This document shows, in pieces, positions 9,208 through 17,798 of a stretch of DNA of 64,000 nucleotides (positions are counted from its first letter, which is position 1; each line of letters begins with the position of its first letter). The translations under genes and the position numbers were made by a program. The notes under the pieces were generated by a model. It ran no database searches. It was not told where the DNA came from and worked only from the letters and a program-made list of their open reading frames with translations. Source of the stretch: Streptomyces shenzhenensis (lineage in GTDB: Bacteria > Actinomycetota > Actinomycetes > Streptomycetales > Streptomycetaceae); the NCBI RefSeq assembly GCF_003688995.1, contig NZ_PENI01000043.1, forward strand, positions 1 through 64,000, in the 5' to 3' direction.

Positions 9208-10158
9208 ATGACGACACCCATGGACACCGAAATCGCGGCCGCGCTGTCCCCGGTTTTTGCGGCGATGAAGGCTGCTCCTCCGCCGGCACCCGGTGACTGG
9301 CAGACCCGGCGGGAGGTGTTCGGCACGGCAATAGCCGCTCAGGCCGGAGAACTTACGGCCCCTCCTGGCGTCACGGTGACACCCTGCTCAGCCACGGCCG
9401 GCGACGGGGCCACGATCCCCTTGCGCCTGTACCAGCGGCAGGACGCCCAGGGGGCGTCACTGACCGTCTACCTTCACGGTGGCGGGATGTTCCTCGGCAG
9501 CCTTGACACCCATGACACACAATGCCGCATCTACACACACCTCTCCGGCGTCACGTTGCTCTCGGTCGACTATCGGCTCGCCCCCGAGCATCCGCACCCT
9601 GTCCCGGTAGAGGACTGCTACGCCGCTCTGCGCTGGGCCGCGGCGAACGCCGCCGACCTCGGCATCGACCCCGCTCGCATCGCGGTCATGGGGGACAGCG
9701 CCGGTGGCGGCCTCGCAGCCGCCGTGGCTCTTCTCTCCCGGGACCGCCGGGGCCCCGACCTGGCAGCCCAGATCCTGATCTACCCCATGCTGGACGACCG
9801 GACCACCGTCGCCCCGCCCGACCTCGCCGACACGGCAACCTGGAGCGCGGCGGACAACCTCACCGGCTGGCGCTGCCTGTTGGGTGATGCGGCAGGCGGC
9901 CCCGATACCCCTGCCTATGCCGCCCCGGCCCGCGCCGACAACCTGACCGCGCTGCCGCCCGCTTACATCGAAACAGGTCAGCTCGACCTCTTCCGCGATG
10001 AGAACATCGCCTACGCACAACGGCTCAGCCGCGCTGGGGTACCGGTCGAGCTCATCCAGTACCCCGCCGTACCCCATGCCTTCGACACCTTCGATCCCGC
10101 AGCAGCCGTCAGCCGTCGCGCGCTCGACAATCGCGTACGGGCACTGGGCGCCCTGTGA
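9208..10158 (+). CDS. Alpha/beta hydrolase, HSL-type carboxylesterase
   Basis: 316 residues. The HSL-family motifs are intact: HGGGMF near residue 90, YRLAPEHPHPVPVEDCYAAL, the nucleophile elbow GDSAGGGLAAA near 165, the acid region LDLFRDENIAYA and the histidine in VPHAFDTFD. Start ATG 9208, preceded by AGAAAGAGGAAC as ribosome binding site. It is a paralogue in type of the divergent hydrolase at 7857-8924, and both may answer to the same operator. A strong bidirectional hairpin lies about 125 bases beyond its stop. Confidence 0.88.
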   Translation: MTTPMDTEIAAALSPVFAAMKAAPPPAPGDWQTRREVFGTAIAAQAGELTAPPGVTVTPCSATAGDGATIPLRLYQRQDAQGASLTVYLHGGGMFLGSLDTHDTQCRIYTHLSGVTLLSVDYRLAPEHPHPVPVEDCYAALRWAAANAADLGIDPARIAVMGDSAGGGLAAAVALLSRDRRGPDLAAQILIYPMLDDRTTVAPPDLADTATWSAADNLTGWRCLLGDAAGGPDTPAYAAPARADNLTALPPAYIETGQLDLFRDENIAYAQRLSRAGVPVELIQYPAVPHAFDTFDPAAAVSRRALDNRVRALGAL

Positions 10159-10569
10159 GCGCAGGCCGCCGACATTTCACGCCGGGCGTCCGGTCCGGCC
10201 CGAGTTCCTCTTCGGAGCCACACTCGCGCTGCGGCAGCTGAACACCGGCCAGGTTGCGACAGCGCGGGCCCGACGTCGTAGGCAAAGGCTCTCCGGCCGA
10301 CGACAACGGCCGGCCGGAGAGCCTTTGTTCAGGTCTGCGCAATGTGGGCATCCGCCCCCTCTGAAAGAGGGGCAAACGCCGAAGACCACATGCCGCCGGC
10401 CGTCGCGGAACGTGCCCCGGAACGTCTTCACACTGGGCAGCGGGGCGCCCTTGGGCGGGGTTGCCCGCGAAGGCTGACACGGCGCCGGCCGCGGGCTCGG
10501 GCGCCGGACCGGCTTGACAGGGCCTTCCGGGTACAGGCATTGAGCCAGGCGGCTGCTTGCGGTGTGCTG
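10159..10569. other. Convergent intergenic region with terminator
   Basis: The gap between the converging hydrolase and SDR genes. Apart from the hairpin at 10284-10326 I see nothing I can name; the long open frames here (for example 10342-11409 on the plus strand) are antisense shadows of the SDR gene. Confidence 0.5.
10284..10326. terminator. 16-bp stem bidirectional terminator
   Basis: AAAGGCTCTCCGGCCG (10284-10299) pairs exactly with CGGCCGGAGAGCCTTT (10311-10326) around an 11-base loop. The A-run on one side and T-run on the other make it a plausible intrinsic terminator in both directions. It is suitably placed between the convergent genes ending at 10158 and 10570. Confidence 0.85.
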
Positions 10570-11379
10570 CTACGCAGCCGTCGCGCGGTTGGCGGCTTCC
10601 CACAGGGCCGTGCCGAGCTCCTGGCTGTGGAGCTGGACAGAACCCTTGGCGCGGCGGGTGTGGACGAAGTAGGCACCGGCAAGGGCCTGTTGGCGGGTGG
10701 CCAGTTCGGCCAGCCGTTCGGCGCCCTGGCGAGGGCTGCCGATGAACGGGCGGGCGGCGGTCTTCAGGACGCTGCCGGTGCGGCCCATGTACCGGCCGAA
10801 GTCCGTGGCCATGATGCCGGGGTGGAAGTCGCCGGCGTCCACGCCCGGGTTACGGCGGTGGAACTCGCGCAGCAGCACTCCGGCGGCGAGCTTGGCCCGG
10901 GCGTAGGTGCGGTGGCCCGACACACGCGGCTCTCCCGCGAGGGCGGCGGCGAGGTTGTGCGGGGAAAGGACGGCGCCGTTGTGGGACCGGGAGTTGGTCA
11001 GAAGGACGCGGCCGGTACTGAGGTTCCCGGCCAGCTGTGTCATCAGCAGCCACGGCGCCAGGGCGTTGGCCTGGAAGCTGGCGTCGATCCCGTCGTCGGT
11101 GAGGCACGGGGGCATGACGCCTCCGGCGTTGAGGGCCAGTACGTCGATGTTCGGCACGGCGCGGGCCAACTGCTCGGCCAGACTGCGGGTCTGGGACAGG
11201 CTGGTGAAGTCGGCCGTGTAAGTGGGCGCGTCCAGTTCCGCACCGATGGCCCTTGTACGTTTCTCGTCGCGGCCCACGAGGTGCAGGGTGGCACCTTGGG
11301 CGCTGAGCAGACGGGCTGCCTCGGCGCCCAGACCCGAACTCGCCCCCGTCAGCACAATGGTCTTGCCCGTGAGGTTCAT
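10570..11379 (-). CDS. SDR family NAD(P)-dependent oxidoreductase
   Basis: 269 residues of a short-chain dehydrogenase of the retinol-dehydrogenase/WW-oxidoreductase-like group. Cofactor loop TGASSGLG at about 11-18; NAG appears as LNAGGVMP; the active-site serine sits in LLTNSRSHNG and the catalytic Tyr-x-x-x-Lys in YARAKLA. It is the second gene of a two-gene minus-strand unit, 7 bases after the stop of the NAD(P)H-binding protein. The pair is divergent from a MarR regulator. The substrate cannot be told. Confidence 0.86.
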   Translation of the reverse strand: MNLTGKTIVLTGASSGLGAEAARLLSAQGATLHLVGRDEKRTRAIGAELDAPTYTADFTSLSQTRSLAEQLARAVPNIDVLALNAGGVMPPCLTDDGIDASFQANALAPWLLMTQLAGNLSTGRVLLTNSRSHNGAVLSPHNLAAALAGEPRVSGHRTYARAKLAAGVLLREFHRRNPGVDAGDFHPGIMATDFGRYMGRTGSVLKTAARPFIGSPRQGAERLAELATRQQALAGAYFVHTRRAKGSVQLHSQELGTALWEAANRATAA

Positions 11380-11386
11380 GGGAGCG

Positions 11387-12043
11387 TCATCCTTTTCGTG
11401 CGCCGCTGACCGAGAGGCGGTCGGCGGCGGGGCTGGGGGATTCGACGGCGTCCAGCAGGCACTGGGCCAGGTCGGCGCGGCTGATCGCCAGGGGCGAAGG
11501 GGTTTTGATGCCGGGGTGGGCCGACCAGGCAGGTGAGGCGGGCTGGTCGGTCAGCGAGCCGAAGTAGGCGATGGTGAAGTCGAGCCCCGAGGCGGCAAGG
11601 ATCGCCTCCGCGGTGTCGAAGTCCTGGTAGTCGCGGCGGATGAGCAGCCGGGTCAGCGCCTTGAGCGGCCACGCGGTCTGCTGTCGTGAGGCACCGCTTC
11701 CCCAGGCCAGCGGCATGGCGATACGCCGTACCTGATGCAGATGCATGGCGGCCATCAGATTTGCGGTGGCCCGGGCCATCACCGCTGAGCCTGTACGTGC
11801 CTTGAGCCAGAGCGGATTGCCCAGTGCGCTGATGATCGCGTCCTGCCCGTCGACAGCGCGGCGTACGGCGGCCAGGTCATCGCCTACTGCGCCCTCCACG
11901 ATGCGCAGCCCCGGTGTCTCCGCCTGCCCCGCACTCCGTCGTACGAGTGCGGTCACCTGGTGTCCGCGCTCCAGGGAGTGGGTGACCACCTGCCTGCCCA
12001 GGCCGCCGTTGGCGCCGACCACGAGAAGCTTCATCTCCGTCAT
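11387..12043 (-). CDS. NAD(P)H-binding (NmrA/SDR-atypical) protein
   Basis: 218 residues with the Rossmann start MKLLVVGANGGLGRQVV (GxxGxxG), then ERGHQVTALVRRS, as in NAD(P)H-binding atypical SDRs (YwnB/BlvrB-like). No Tyr-x-x-x-Lys pair is evident, which is usual in this branch. It may be a flavin reductase-like or quinone-reducing enzyme, or a redox-sensing protein. It is first in the operon with the SDR at 10570 and faces the MarR gene across a repeat-rich promoter region. Confidence 0.8.
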   Translation of the reverse strand: MTEMKLLVVGANGGLGRQVVTHSLERGHQVTALVRRSAGQAETPGLRIVEGAVGDDLAAVRRAVDGQDAIISALGNPLWLKARTGSAVMARATANLMAAMHLHQVRRIAMPLAWGSGASRQQTAWPLKALTRLLIRRDYQDFDTAEAILAASGLDFTIAYFGSLTDQPASPAWSAHPGIKTPSPLAISRADLAQCLLDAVESPSPAADRLSVSGARKG

Positions 12044-12220
12044 CTCACTTCATCCGGATCACAGGCATCTGCGGTGATCGTCCTGGGGTGTTGTCGCTCG
12101 GGGACCGTCCTGATGCGCGTTGCCCCGACAGTGTGATGTGCATGATCGACCCATCGGGAACCACCATCAGTTACGGTCTCCAAGGGGTGCAGGGAGCACG
12201 GAAAGGTCCACTCCACTCAT

Positions 12221-12316
12221 GTTTCAGCTGGCCTGAAACTCGGGGCCCAGACTTGCGCCGCGCTCGCTGGAACTGGAGACTGCCCGAAACTCCAGTTAAA
12301 GTCAAACTGAAACTTT
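12221..12316. promoter_or_regulatory. Repeat cluster, probable MarR operator region
   Basis: Three inverted repeats precede the MarR start: GTTTCAG-N5-CTGAAAC (12221-12239), AACTGGAG-N11-CTCCAGTT (12271-12297) and AAAGT-N9-ACTTT (12298-12316). The hexamer TGAAAC recurs at 12234 and 12308, with CGAAAC at 12285. The region also serves the divergent oxidoreductase operon (12043). MarR proteins commonly bind such palindromes in their own divergent promoter. Confidence 0.6.
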
Positions 12317-12336
12317 CCGAGGAGGAACGAGGAGTC

Positions 12337-12777
12337 GTGACCGCCCAGCCCCCGCCCACCAGCACCGCCTTCCTGCTCGCTGCCCTGGGGCGGCGAGCAC
12401 GCGATGACGTCGAACGGGCACTCAAACCAACCGGTTACACGCTGCGCCATCTCTCGGCCCTCGGTCACCTGATGGGGGAGCCGGGCATGTCCTACAGCGA
12501 ACTGGGCCGCAGGGCGGGGATCACCGCACAGAGCGCCCAGGCCACCGTCCGGCAACTGGAAGAGCGCGGTGCCGTCGAGCGCCGCACCGACCCCGGACGA
12601 GGCCGCACCGCAGAACTCCACGTCACGGCAACGGGCCAGGAGCTCCTGCAGGCGGGGCGCGATGCCTACGCCGACGTGGATGCCGCCCTGGAACGCGTAC
12701 TCGGAAAGCAACGACGCCAAGACCTCACAGGGCTTCTCCTGTCCGCGTTGTCCGGAGGCTCTTCAGGGAGGGACTGA
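12337..12777 (+). CDS. MarR family transcriptional regulator
   Basis: 146 residues from GTG 12337, preceded by GGAGGAACGAGGAG. The open frame extends back to 12088 but that part runs through the operator repeats and is not protein-like. The winged helix is complete: TLRHLSALGHLMGEPGMSYSEL, the recognition helix GITAQSAQATVRQLEERG and the wing VERRTDPGRGRTAELHVTATG. It is probably a repressor that senses a small phenolic or lipophilic ligand. It is divergent from an NAD(P)H-binding/SDR operon; the repeats upstream resemble one 3.3 kb away between the two hydrolases. Confidence 0.88.
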   Translation: MTAQPPPTSTAFLLAALGRRARDDVERALKPTGYTLRHLSALGHLMGEPGMSYSELGRRAGITAQSAQATVRQLEERGAVERRTDPGRGRTAELHVTATGQELLQAGRDAYADVDAALERVLGKQRRQDLTGLLLSALSGGSSGRD

Positions 12778-13113
12778 ACTCGGGCAATGCCCCCTGTCGT
12801 GTCCTTTTGGCGAGGGCGAGCGACCTGGCCGCGCGCTTGCTGGGCGGCCGCGCCGCAGCCGATAACGGCCGACGGCCGGCGTCAGCCAAACGAACCAGCC
12901 CCGCTCACCGGGCCGACCCCTGCCGAACTTGCCGTTGTCGCAGGCGTACAGGACGCAGGGAGGCAAGGCGGCATCGGCAGCTGCCCAGAGTGCCTGACCT
13001 GACCTGCATGGACGCCTGATGCGTTCCTGAACCGAAGGAGGGGCGCTCTGGTGATGTCGGTGGCACACACCACCATCAGCCCGAAGCCGGCGCCCCAGGT
13101 CTCGACTAGAGGA
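12778..13113. other. Intergenic stretch ending in a truncated gene start
   Basis: No complete gene. GAAGGAGGGG at 13034-13043 is an excellent ribosome binding site. It is followed by GTG/ATG at 13051/13054 and a frame that reads MSVAHTTISPKPAPQ before it enters the IS982 remnant and stops at 13137. This looks like the first 15-20 codons of a gene cut by the insertion. The rest of the stretch shows nothing I recognise. Confidence 0.4.
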
Positions 13114-13685
13114 TCAATTCCAAGGGGTCTGCGGTGAGTGGTCATAGGCGGTCAGCGAGCGAAGGATGGGCTGGCCGGTGTGGTCGTTGTGTCGGATCAC
13201 AGCGGCCAGCGCGAGAGTGCGCTGCATGACACGGGCGATCACGCAGCCTGGTTAGGGCCTTGATGCTGTTCGAGGTTGAGCTGCTCCTTGAAGGTCTCGT
13301 TGACTGACTCGATCGCCTGCCGCAACGGCTTGAACAGCAAGGCACCGGGCCGTTCCGGCTCGCCCTTTCGGGCCAGCCGCAGCAGCCGGATGTCCCGCTC
13401 GGCCAACTGGTGCTCGAAGTCGCGGCCGAAGTAGTCCTTGTCGCCGATCAACGTATGTCCAGGCCGGGCGGCGGCCAGGCTCGGTCCGGCGGCGAGCAGG
13501 TCCAGCAGGGTTTCGCCGCAGCAACTCGGCCGCCTTGCGCAGGTGCTTGTTGTAGCCGGGCTACTTCGGCAGGTAGGGGAAGAGGTGCCGCAGGTGAGAG
13601 CAGGCGTAGCGAAGCTGCTTGGCCACGGAGGTGAAACCCAGCACTTCCAGGCGCGTGGGCGAGTCCCTGGAACAGTCCAGCGCTT
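13114..13685 (-). pseudogene. IS982-family transposase, degraded 3' part
   Basis: Read on the minus strand from about 13685: DSPTRLEVLGFTSVAKQLRY, then HLFPYLPK with an in-frame TAG stop, then PGYNKHLRKAAELL. A frame change near 13505 gives LIGDKDYFGRDFEHQLAERD and ESVNETFKEQLNLEQH. A second frame change near 13250 leads to RVMQRTLALAAVI and ILRSLTAYDH, ending at TGA 13114-13116. These are the DDE and C-terminal parts of IS982 transposases. One stop, two frameshifts and a missing N-terminus mean it is dead. Confidence 0.8.
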
Positions 13686-13708
13686 AGCGACCGGTGACGC
13701 CTGCGGCC

Positions 13709-14227
13709 TCAGGCGCCCACGGTCCCGTCGACACCCTCGCGCAGAAAGTCCGCATGCCCGTTGTGGCGGCCGTACTCCAGGAGCACGTGCACCATGACCA
13801 TCCGCAGCGATACTTCCTCGCCCCATCTCGGCTGATACCCGGCCCGGTCCAGGGACTCGGCCTCCCGCTCGATGCGGCGCGAGTTCTCCACCTCGGCCTC
13901 CCAGACCCCGAAGGCCTCGTCCCTGGTCGACGCGCTCGCGTCGTACGCGGCCTGGAAGTCGATCTTGTCGGACCAGGCCATAGGCGCGTCGTTGTCCTCG
14001 AACACCCGACGGAACCAAGCACGCTCCACCTCCGCCATGTGCCGGACCAGGCCGAGCAACGAGAGCGTGGACGGCGGCATCGACTCCTGCCGCAGCTCCT
14101 CGTCGGTAAGCCCTTCGCACTTCATGGCAAGGGTCGCGCGGTGGTAGTCGAGGAAAGCCCGCAGCATGTCACGTTCGCTTCCGAAACTGGGCGGTCCTAT
14201 GCGATTGTCGATGGTCACGGGCTGCAC
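13709..14227 (-). CDS. DinB/DUF664 family protein
   Basis: 172 residues. ERDMLRAFLDYHRATLAMKCEGLTDEEL, LSLLGLVRHMAEVERAWFRRVF and VLLEYGRHNGHADFLREGVDG are the helices of the DUF664 branch of the DinB fold. The histidines in RHMAEVE and YGRHNGHAD are the usual metal ligands (three His). Actinobacterial members are mycothiol-dependent S-transferase-like proteins, here of unknown substrate. Stand-alone gene; its stop lies only some 25 bases from the IS982 remnant, which is inserted behind it. Confidence 0.87.
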   Translation of the reverse strand: MQPVTIDNRIGPPSFGSERDMLRAFLDYHRATLAMKCEGLTDEELRQESMPPSTLSLLGLVRHMAEVERAWFRRVFEDNDAPMAWSDKIDFQAAYDASASTRDEAFGVWEAEVENSRRIEREAESLDRAGYQPRWGEEVSLRMVMVHVLLEYGRHNGHADFLREGVDGTVGA

Positions 14228-14309
14228 CCCTCATCCGTGCCTGCATTTCAGGGCCAGTATCTCCTCCCGTCGGCTGTCTCACCCTGAGGCGATCGGCCGG
14301 GCGCCCCGC

Positions 14310-14876
14310 TCAGGTTTCGGTGAGGGTGGCTCGTAGTTCGTTGGTCACCGCGTTCAGGCAACTGTCGAAACTCGCACGCCCTTCGGCCTCGATCCAGCGC
14401 CGGAAGGCGTTGGTGGAGGCCACCGTGGCGAGCTGTGCGACCAGTTCGGCCGTATCGGTGTTCACCTGGCGTTGCTTCAGGGCGTCGCGGATCGCCTCGG
14501 TGATCGCGGCGGTCTTGGTCCGTTCGCGTTCCTGCAGCTCGGGGCTGGCGTCGATCACCGCCCGGCGCTGTGTCGCGCCGTCCATGTGTTCGGTGAGCTG
14601 GGCACCGACTCGCGTCAGTGCGTCGAGCGCGGCGGTGAGCGGGGCCGTGTCCGGGTCTGCCGCCAGGATGGCTTCTGCCAGTGCCGGGGGCAGGCGCTCG
14701 GAGCCGCCGAAGAGGACTTCGCGTTTGTCGGGGAAGTAGCGGAAGTAGGAGCGCCGGGTGAGTCCGGCGCGTTCGGCGATGTGGGTCACTGTCACGTTGT
14801 CGTAGCCGTGTTCCAGGTACAGCTCCAGAGCCGCCTGTTTCAGGCGCTGCTCGGCGCCCGGGTCCCACCTTGCCAT
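14310..14876 (-). CDS. TetR family transcriptional regulator
   Basis: 188 residues from ATG 14874-14876 (MARWDPGAEQRLKQAALELY); the longer frame to 15326 is antisense to the next gene. The TetR N-terminal HTH is clear: VTVTHIAERAGLTRRSYFRYF. The ligand domain ends in ASFDSCLNAVTNELRATL. It is divergent from the saccharopine-dehydrogenase-like gene at 15001, with long inverted repeats between the starts, so it very likely represses that gene and itself. Confidence 0.88.
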   Translation of the reverse strand: MARWDPGAEQRLKQAALELYLEHGYDNVTVTHIAERAGLTRRSYFRYFPDKREVLFGGSERLPPALAEAILAADPDTAPLTAALDALTRVGAQLTEHMDGATQRRAVIDASPELQERERTKTAAITEAIRDALKQRQVNTDTAELVAQLATVASTNAFRRWIEAEGRASFDSCLNAVTNELRATLTET

Positions 14877-14903
14877 GGGGTGACTGTAACAGGTGATGTC
14901 CCG

Positions 14904-14945
14904 CTGTGTCGTCAGTGCTAGCCTGCAGTCACGACACAGTGTGTC
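14904..14945. promoter_or_regulatory. TetR operator candidate between divergent genes
   Basis: CTGTGTCGT (14904-14912) and ACGACACAG (14931-14939) form a perfect 9-bp inverted repeat over an 18-base spacer. The right arm overlaps a second palindrome GACAC-AGT-GTGTC (14933-14945). The sites lie 28 bases before the TetR start and 56 before the plus-strand start, the right place to control both. Confidence 0.65.
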
Positions 14946-15000
14946 ATCACTGGGGGCGTCCGTCCCCGGTGCGGCCCGGAACAGGCAGGGTGACGTTCGC

Positions 15001-16116
15001 ATGACCGAGACCAGTAGGACCGGCGGGACGACAGGCGAGGGCAGTACGAATGGAGAGATATGGGTAGTCGGGGCGGCCGGCCGCGTGGGCCGGGGGGTGA
15101 CCGCGCGGCTGGCCGCGCGGGGGCTGACGGTCGTGCCGGTCGGGCGGAGCCGGGAGCGGATGGCCGCCGCCGGGGCCGAGGCCGGTCTGCCCAGGGACGC
15201 GAAGGTCGTCGTCGCCGACTCGGCCGAGCGGATCGCGGCCGAGATCGTGCGGGAGCGCCCGCGGGTGGTGGTGAACACGATGGGCGCCTTCGCCGCCACG
15301 GCACCGGTGATCGCGCGTGCCTGCATGCCCGGCGGCCACTACGTCGACCAGGCCAACGACGTGGTCGCCGTGGAGGGGCTGCTCGCCCTGCACGACGAGG
15401 CGGTGCGGGCGGGCAGCACGCTGGTCACCGGCGCCGGATTCGGTGTGCTGGCGACGGAGGCGGTGGTGGCGAGGCTGTGCGACGGGCGGCCCGTGCCGCA
15501 CCGGGTGCGGGTCGACTCCGTGGCCTCGGTGGCCGTCGAGGCGGGTGTGCTCGGTGCCGCCCTGGCGGCCAGCATCGTGGACGTGCTCACCGCCGGCGGG
15601 CGGCGGTACGAGAACGGGCGGCTGGTGATGTCGCGCCTCGGCGCCGACCCGCAGCACCTCACCTTCCCGGACGGGGAGTCGGCGAAGTCGGCAGGTGTCG
15701 CGTCCGGGGAACTCATCGCGGCGCATGCGGTGAGCGGGGCACCGTTCGTCACCGCCACCTCGGCTCTCGCGCCGACCGCTCCGTTGACACGTGCCCTGCT
15801 CCCGCTGCTGGGCCGCCTGCTGTCCGTTCCGGCGCTGCGACGCCTCGCCGTCGACCGGCTCGGCCGGGTACGGGTCAAGGCCGCACCCGGTCCGCGCGAG
15901 CACTCCTGGGGGCACGCCGTCGTCGAGTGGGCGGACGGCACCCGGCACGAGGGATGGCTCCGCGCCGGCGACGGCATGGACTTCACGGCCGACGTCACCG
16001 TCGCCGTCACCGAACTGCTGGCCCGCGGCACCGGCAGGCCCGGGGCCTGGACGCCGGCAGCCGCCCTCGGGCCCGGCCTGGCGACGACCGCGGGCGGCAC
16101 CTTCGTGCTGGACTGA
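15001..16116 (+). CDS. Saccharopine dehydrogenase-like NAD(P)-binding protein
   Basis: 371 residues from ATG 15001. The Rossmann motif IWVVGAAGRVGRGVTARLAARG lies at 19-40. Then follow VVVNTMGAFAATAPVIARAC and GGHYVDQANDVVAVEGLL, the pattern of saccharopine-dehydrogenase NADP-binding proteins (trans-acting enoyl reductase-like group). Later residues form a mixed alpha/beta domain ending in FTADVTVAVTELLARGTGRPGAWTPAAALG. It is likely an oxidoreductase acting on a carbonyl or enoyl compound; true lysine metabolism is unlikely. It is controlled, in all probability, by the divergent TetR gene. Confidence 0.8.
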   Translation: MTETSRTGGTTGEGSTNGEIWVVGAAGRVGRGVTARLAARGLTVVPVGRSRERMAAAGAEAGLPRDAKVVVADSAERIAAEIVRERPRVVVNTMGAFAATAPVIARACMPGGHYVDQANDVVAVEGLLALHDEAVRAGSTLVTGAGFGVLATEAVVARLCDGRPVPHRVRVDSVASVAVEAGVLGAALAASIVDVLTAGGRRYENGRLVMSRLGADPQHLTFPDGESAKSAGVASGELIAAHAVSGAPFVTATSALAPTAPLTRALLPLLGRLLSVPALRRLAVDRLGRVRVKAAPGPREHSWGHAVVEWADGTRHEGWLRAGDGMDFTADVTVAVTELLARGTGRPGAWTPAAALGPGLATTAGGTFVLD

Positions 16117-16200
16117 GGAGCACCGATGCCCGCCGTCCCACGGCTGCCGGGGCTCGGCGAGTGCACGCGACCTCAGTGGTCCCTGCTCTCGAAGCGGTGA

Positions 16201-17079
16201 TCACTCCTGGCCGCGGATCACGGCGACGGGGCAGTGCGCGTGATGCAGCAGGGCCTGGCTGACCGAGCCGAGCAGCAGTCCCGCGAATCCGCCCCGGCCA
16301 CGGGCTCCGGTCACGACCAACTGCGCTTCGCGGCTCGCCTCGATCAGGGCCGGGCGGATCCGGGAGCGCACAAGACGCCGTTCCACCGGGATCCGGGGAT
16401 AGCGCGTCAGGTGCGGAGACAGGGTCTCGTCCAGCAGCCGCTGTTCCTCTTCGCGGAGTCGTTCGATGCCGGCTACCAGGTTCACCGGCTCGGCCGGCCC
16501 TTCGTCGGCCCGTTCGTTCCATGTGTTCCATACGTAGAGGGCCAGCAGGCCCGCACCGCGCATCGACGCTTCGGCGAAGGCGAACTCGACAGCGCGTTCG
16601 CCTGCCGGGGAGCCGTCCACCGCGAGCAGCACGGGACCGGTGGGGTTCGGCCTGCCTCTTACGACCAGTACGGGGCAATGGGCGTGAGCAGCCAGATGTA
16701 CGGCGGTGGAACCGAGCAGCAGGCTGCCGAACGCGCCCAGCCCGCGGCTGCCCACCACGACGAGCGAGGCGGTGCGTGACTCGATCTCCAGCACCATCAG
16801 TGGCTCGCCGACGGTGACCTCGCGTGCGATGTCCACGCGTGGGGCGGCCTCGCGTGCCCGTTGTTCGGCCTCGGCCAGTGTGCTGTCCACCTGCTCGCGC
16901 ACCCCTGCTGCGGCAGGGCTCCACGGCGGCCCGCCAGGCGGTGGAGGGATCGACGGCCACCCGAAGGCATGGATCAGCCGCAGGCCCGTCCCGCGCACTG
17001 CCGCTTCGTGTGCCGCCGTCGCGACCGCGTCCAGGCTGGACGGTGAGCCGTCGACTCCCGCTACGACTGGTTTCTCCAT
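16201..17079 (-). CDS. Universal stress protein, tandem UspA domains
   Basis: 292 residues with two Usp domains. The first starts VVAGVDGSPSSLDAV and ends with the ATP-binding pattern GSRGLGAFGSLLLGSTA; the second starts VLLAVDGSPAGERAV and ends GARGRGGFAGLLLGSVS. Both G-x2-G-x9-G-S/T loops are intact, so it is of the ATP-binding kind. Tandem Usp proteins in actinomycetes respond to hypoxia, stationary phase or oxidative stress. Single gene; ATG at 17077-17079 preceded by GGAGGCACGGC-like sequence. Confidence 0.92.
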   Translation of the reverse strand: MEKPVVAGVDGSPSSLDAVATAAHEAAVRGTGLRLIHAFGWPSIPPPPGGPPWSPAAAGVREQVDSTLAEAEQRAREAAPRVDIAREVTVGEPLMVLEIESRTASLVVVGSRGLGAFGSLLLGSTAVHLAAHAHCPVLVVRGRPNPTGPVLLAVDGSPAGERAVEFAFAEASMRGAGLLALYVWNTWNERADEGPAEPVNLVAGIERLREEEQRLLDETLSPHLTRYPRIPVERRLVRSRIRPALIEASREAQLVVTGARGRGGFAGLLLGSVSQALLHHAHCPVAVIRGQE

Positions 17080-17507
17080 GCCGTGCCTCCCTCGCCGGGT
17101 CGGCTGTGCGGCCGCCTGTCCGGCTCGCGTCCATCCTCCGCCACCGTGCCGGGCAACGCATCGGAGGAACGGCCCCGCCGCAGCGGACAGGGCGGCGGAG
17201 CTGGAAGCTCATCTCGCACAGCGCGGAGGCTGGCCGGGCGCGCGTAACCTTACGTAGAGGGCTTCTGTAACCGGGCCCGATCCGTCTGAGCGCGCTGCTC
17301 TACCGGAACTGTCGACCGCCGAGCGCTGAGGAGGTGAGCGGGATGAGTCCCTGCAGTAGTAGCGCCTGCACCTGTTCCCATTCCGTTGCACCCGAGGCGA
17401 CCGGCGGGCAGACGGCCGTCTGACGGCTGCCTCATCAAGAGGCCTGCGCAGCGCGGGGCTCGTCCGCCGCCGCGTGCCTTCGGGTGCCGTCCCGATAGAG
17501 GTACGCC
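17080..17507. other. Intergenic stretch, mostly featureless
   Basis: A 14-bp perfect palindrome CAGACGGCCGTCTG lies at 17409-17422. No protein family was recognised in any frame here. Confidence 0.4.
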
Positions 17508-17693
17508 ATGACGATCACCATCACACTGCCCCGTATCCGAGTACCCACGGTCACCGAGCGTGACCTGCGTCGAGTGCTGTCGCTCGCCGAGCCCGCGATC
17601 ATGGCCGTCGCTGACGCCTGCGGGGCCGGTCTTCCTGTACGGATCGCGCTCGGGATCGGGCTGAAGATCGCGCAGCAGGCGTCGCGGTCCTGA
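17508..17693 (+). CDS. Small hypothetical protein
   Basis: 61 residues (MTITITLPRIRVPTVTERDL...). ATG 17508 is preceded by AGAGGTACGCC, a fair ribosome binding site. The sequence alternates beta-like and helical stretches, with an amphipathic end, and has no signal peptide or cysteine motif. I do not recognise it. It lies just before a Tn3 remnant and could be an accessory small gene or chance. Confidence 0.4.
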   Translation: MTITITLPRIRVPTVTERDLRRVLSLAEPAIMAVADACGAGLPVRIALGIGLKIAQQASRS

Positions 17694-17798
17694 CCTGCGG
17701 CACCTATCGCCGGGGTGACCGAGGGGGAGTTGTCGGAGGTGGCCGATGAGCGGTTCACCCATGGAGGAGGCCCGGCGCGCGGTCCGCCGGACGGCGCA

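Noticed and set aside
10342..11409. 355-residue plus-strand frame
   Set aside because: Antisense to the SDR gene, which has all catalytic motifs.
17409..17422. 14-bp palindrome as a terminator
   Set aside because: No gene ends near it in a suitable direction; kept only as a note in the intergenic entry.
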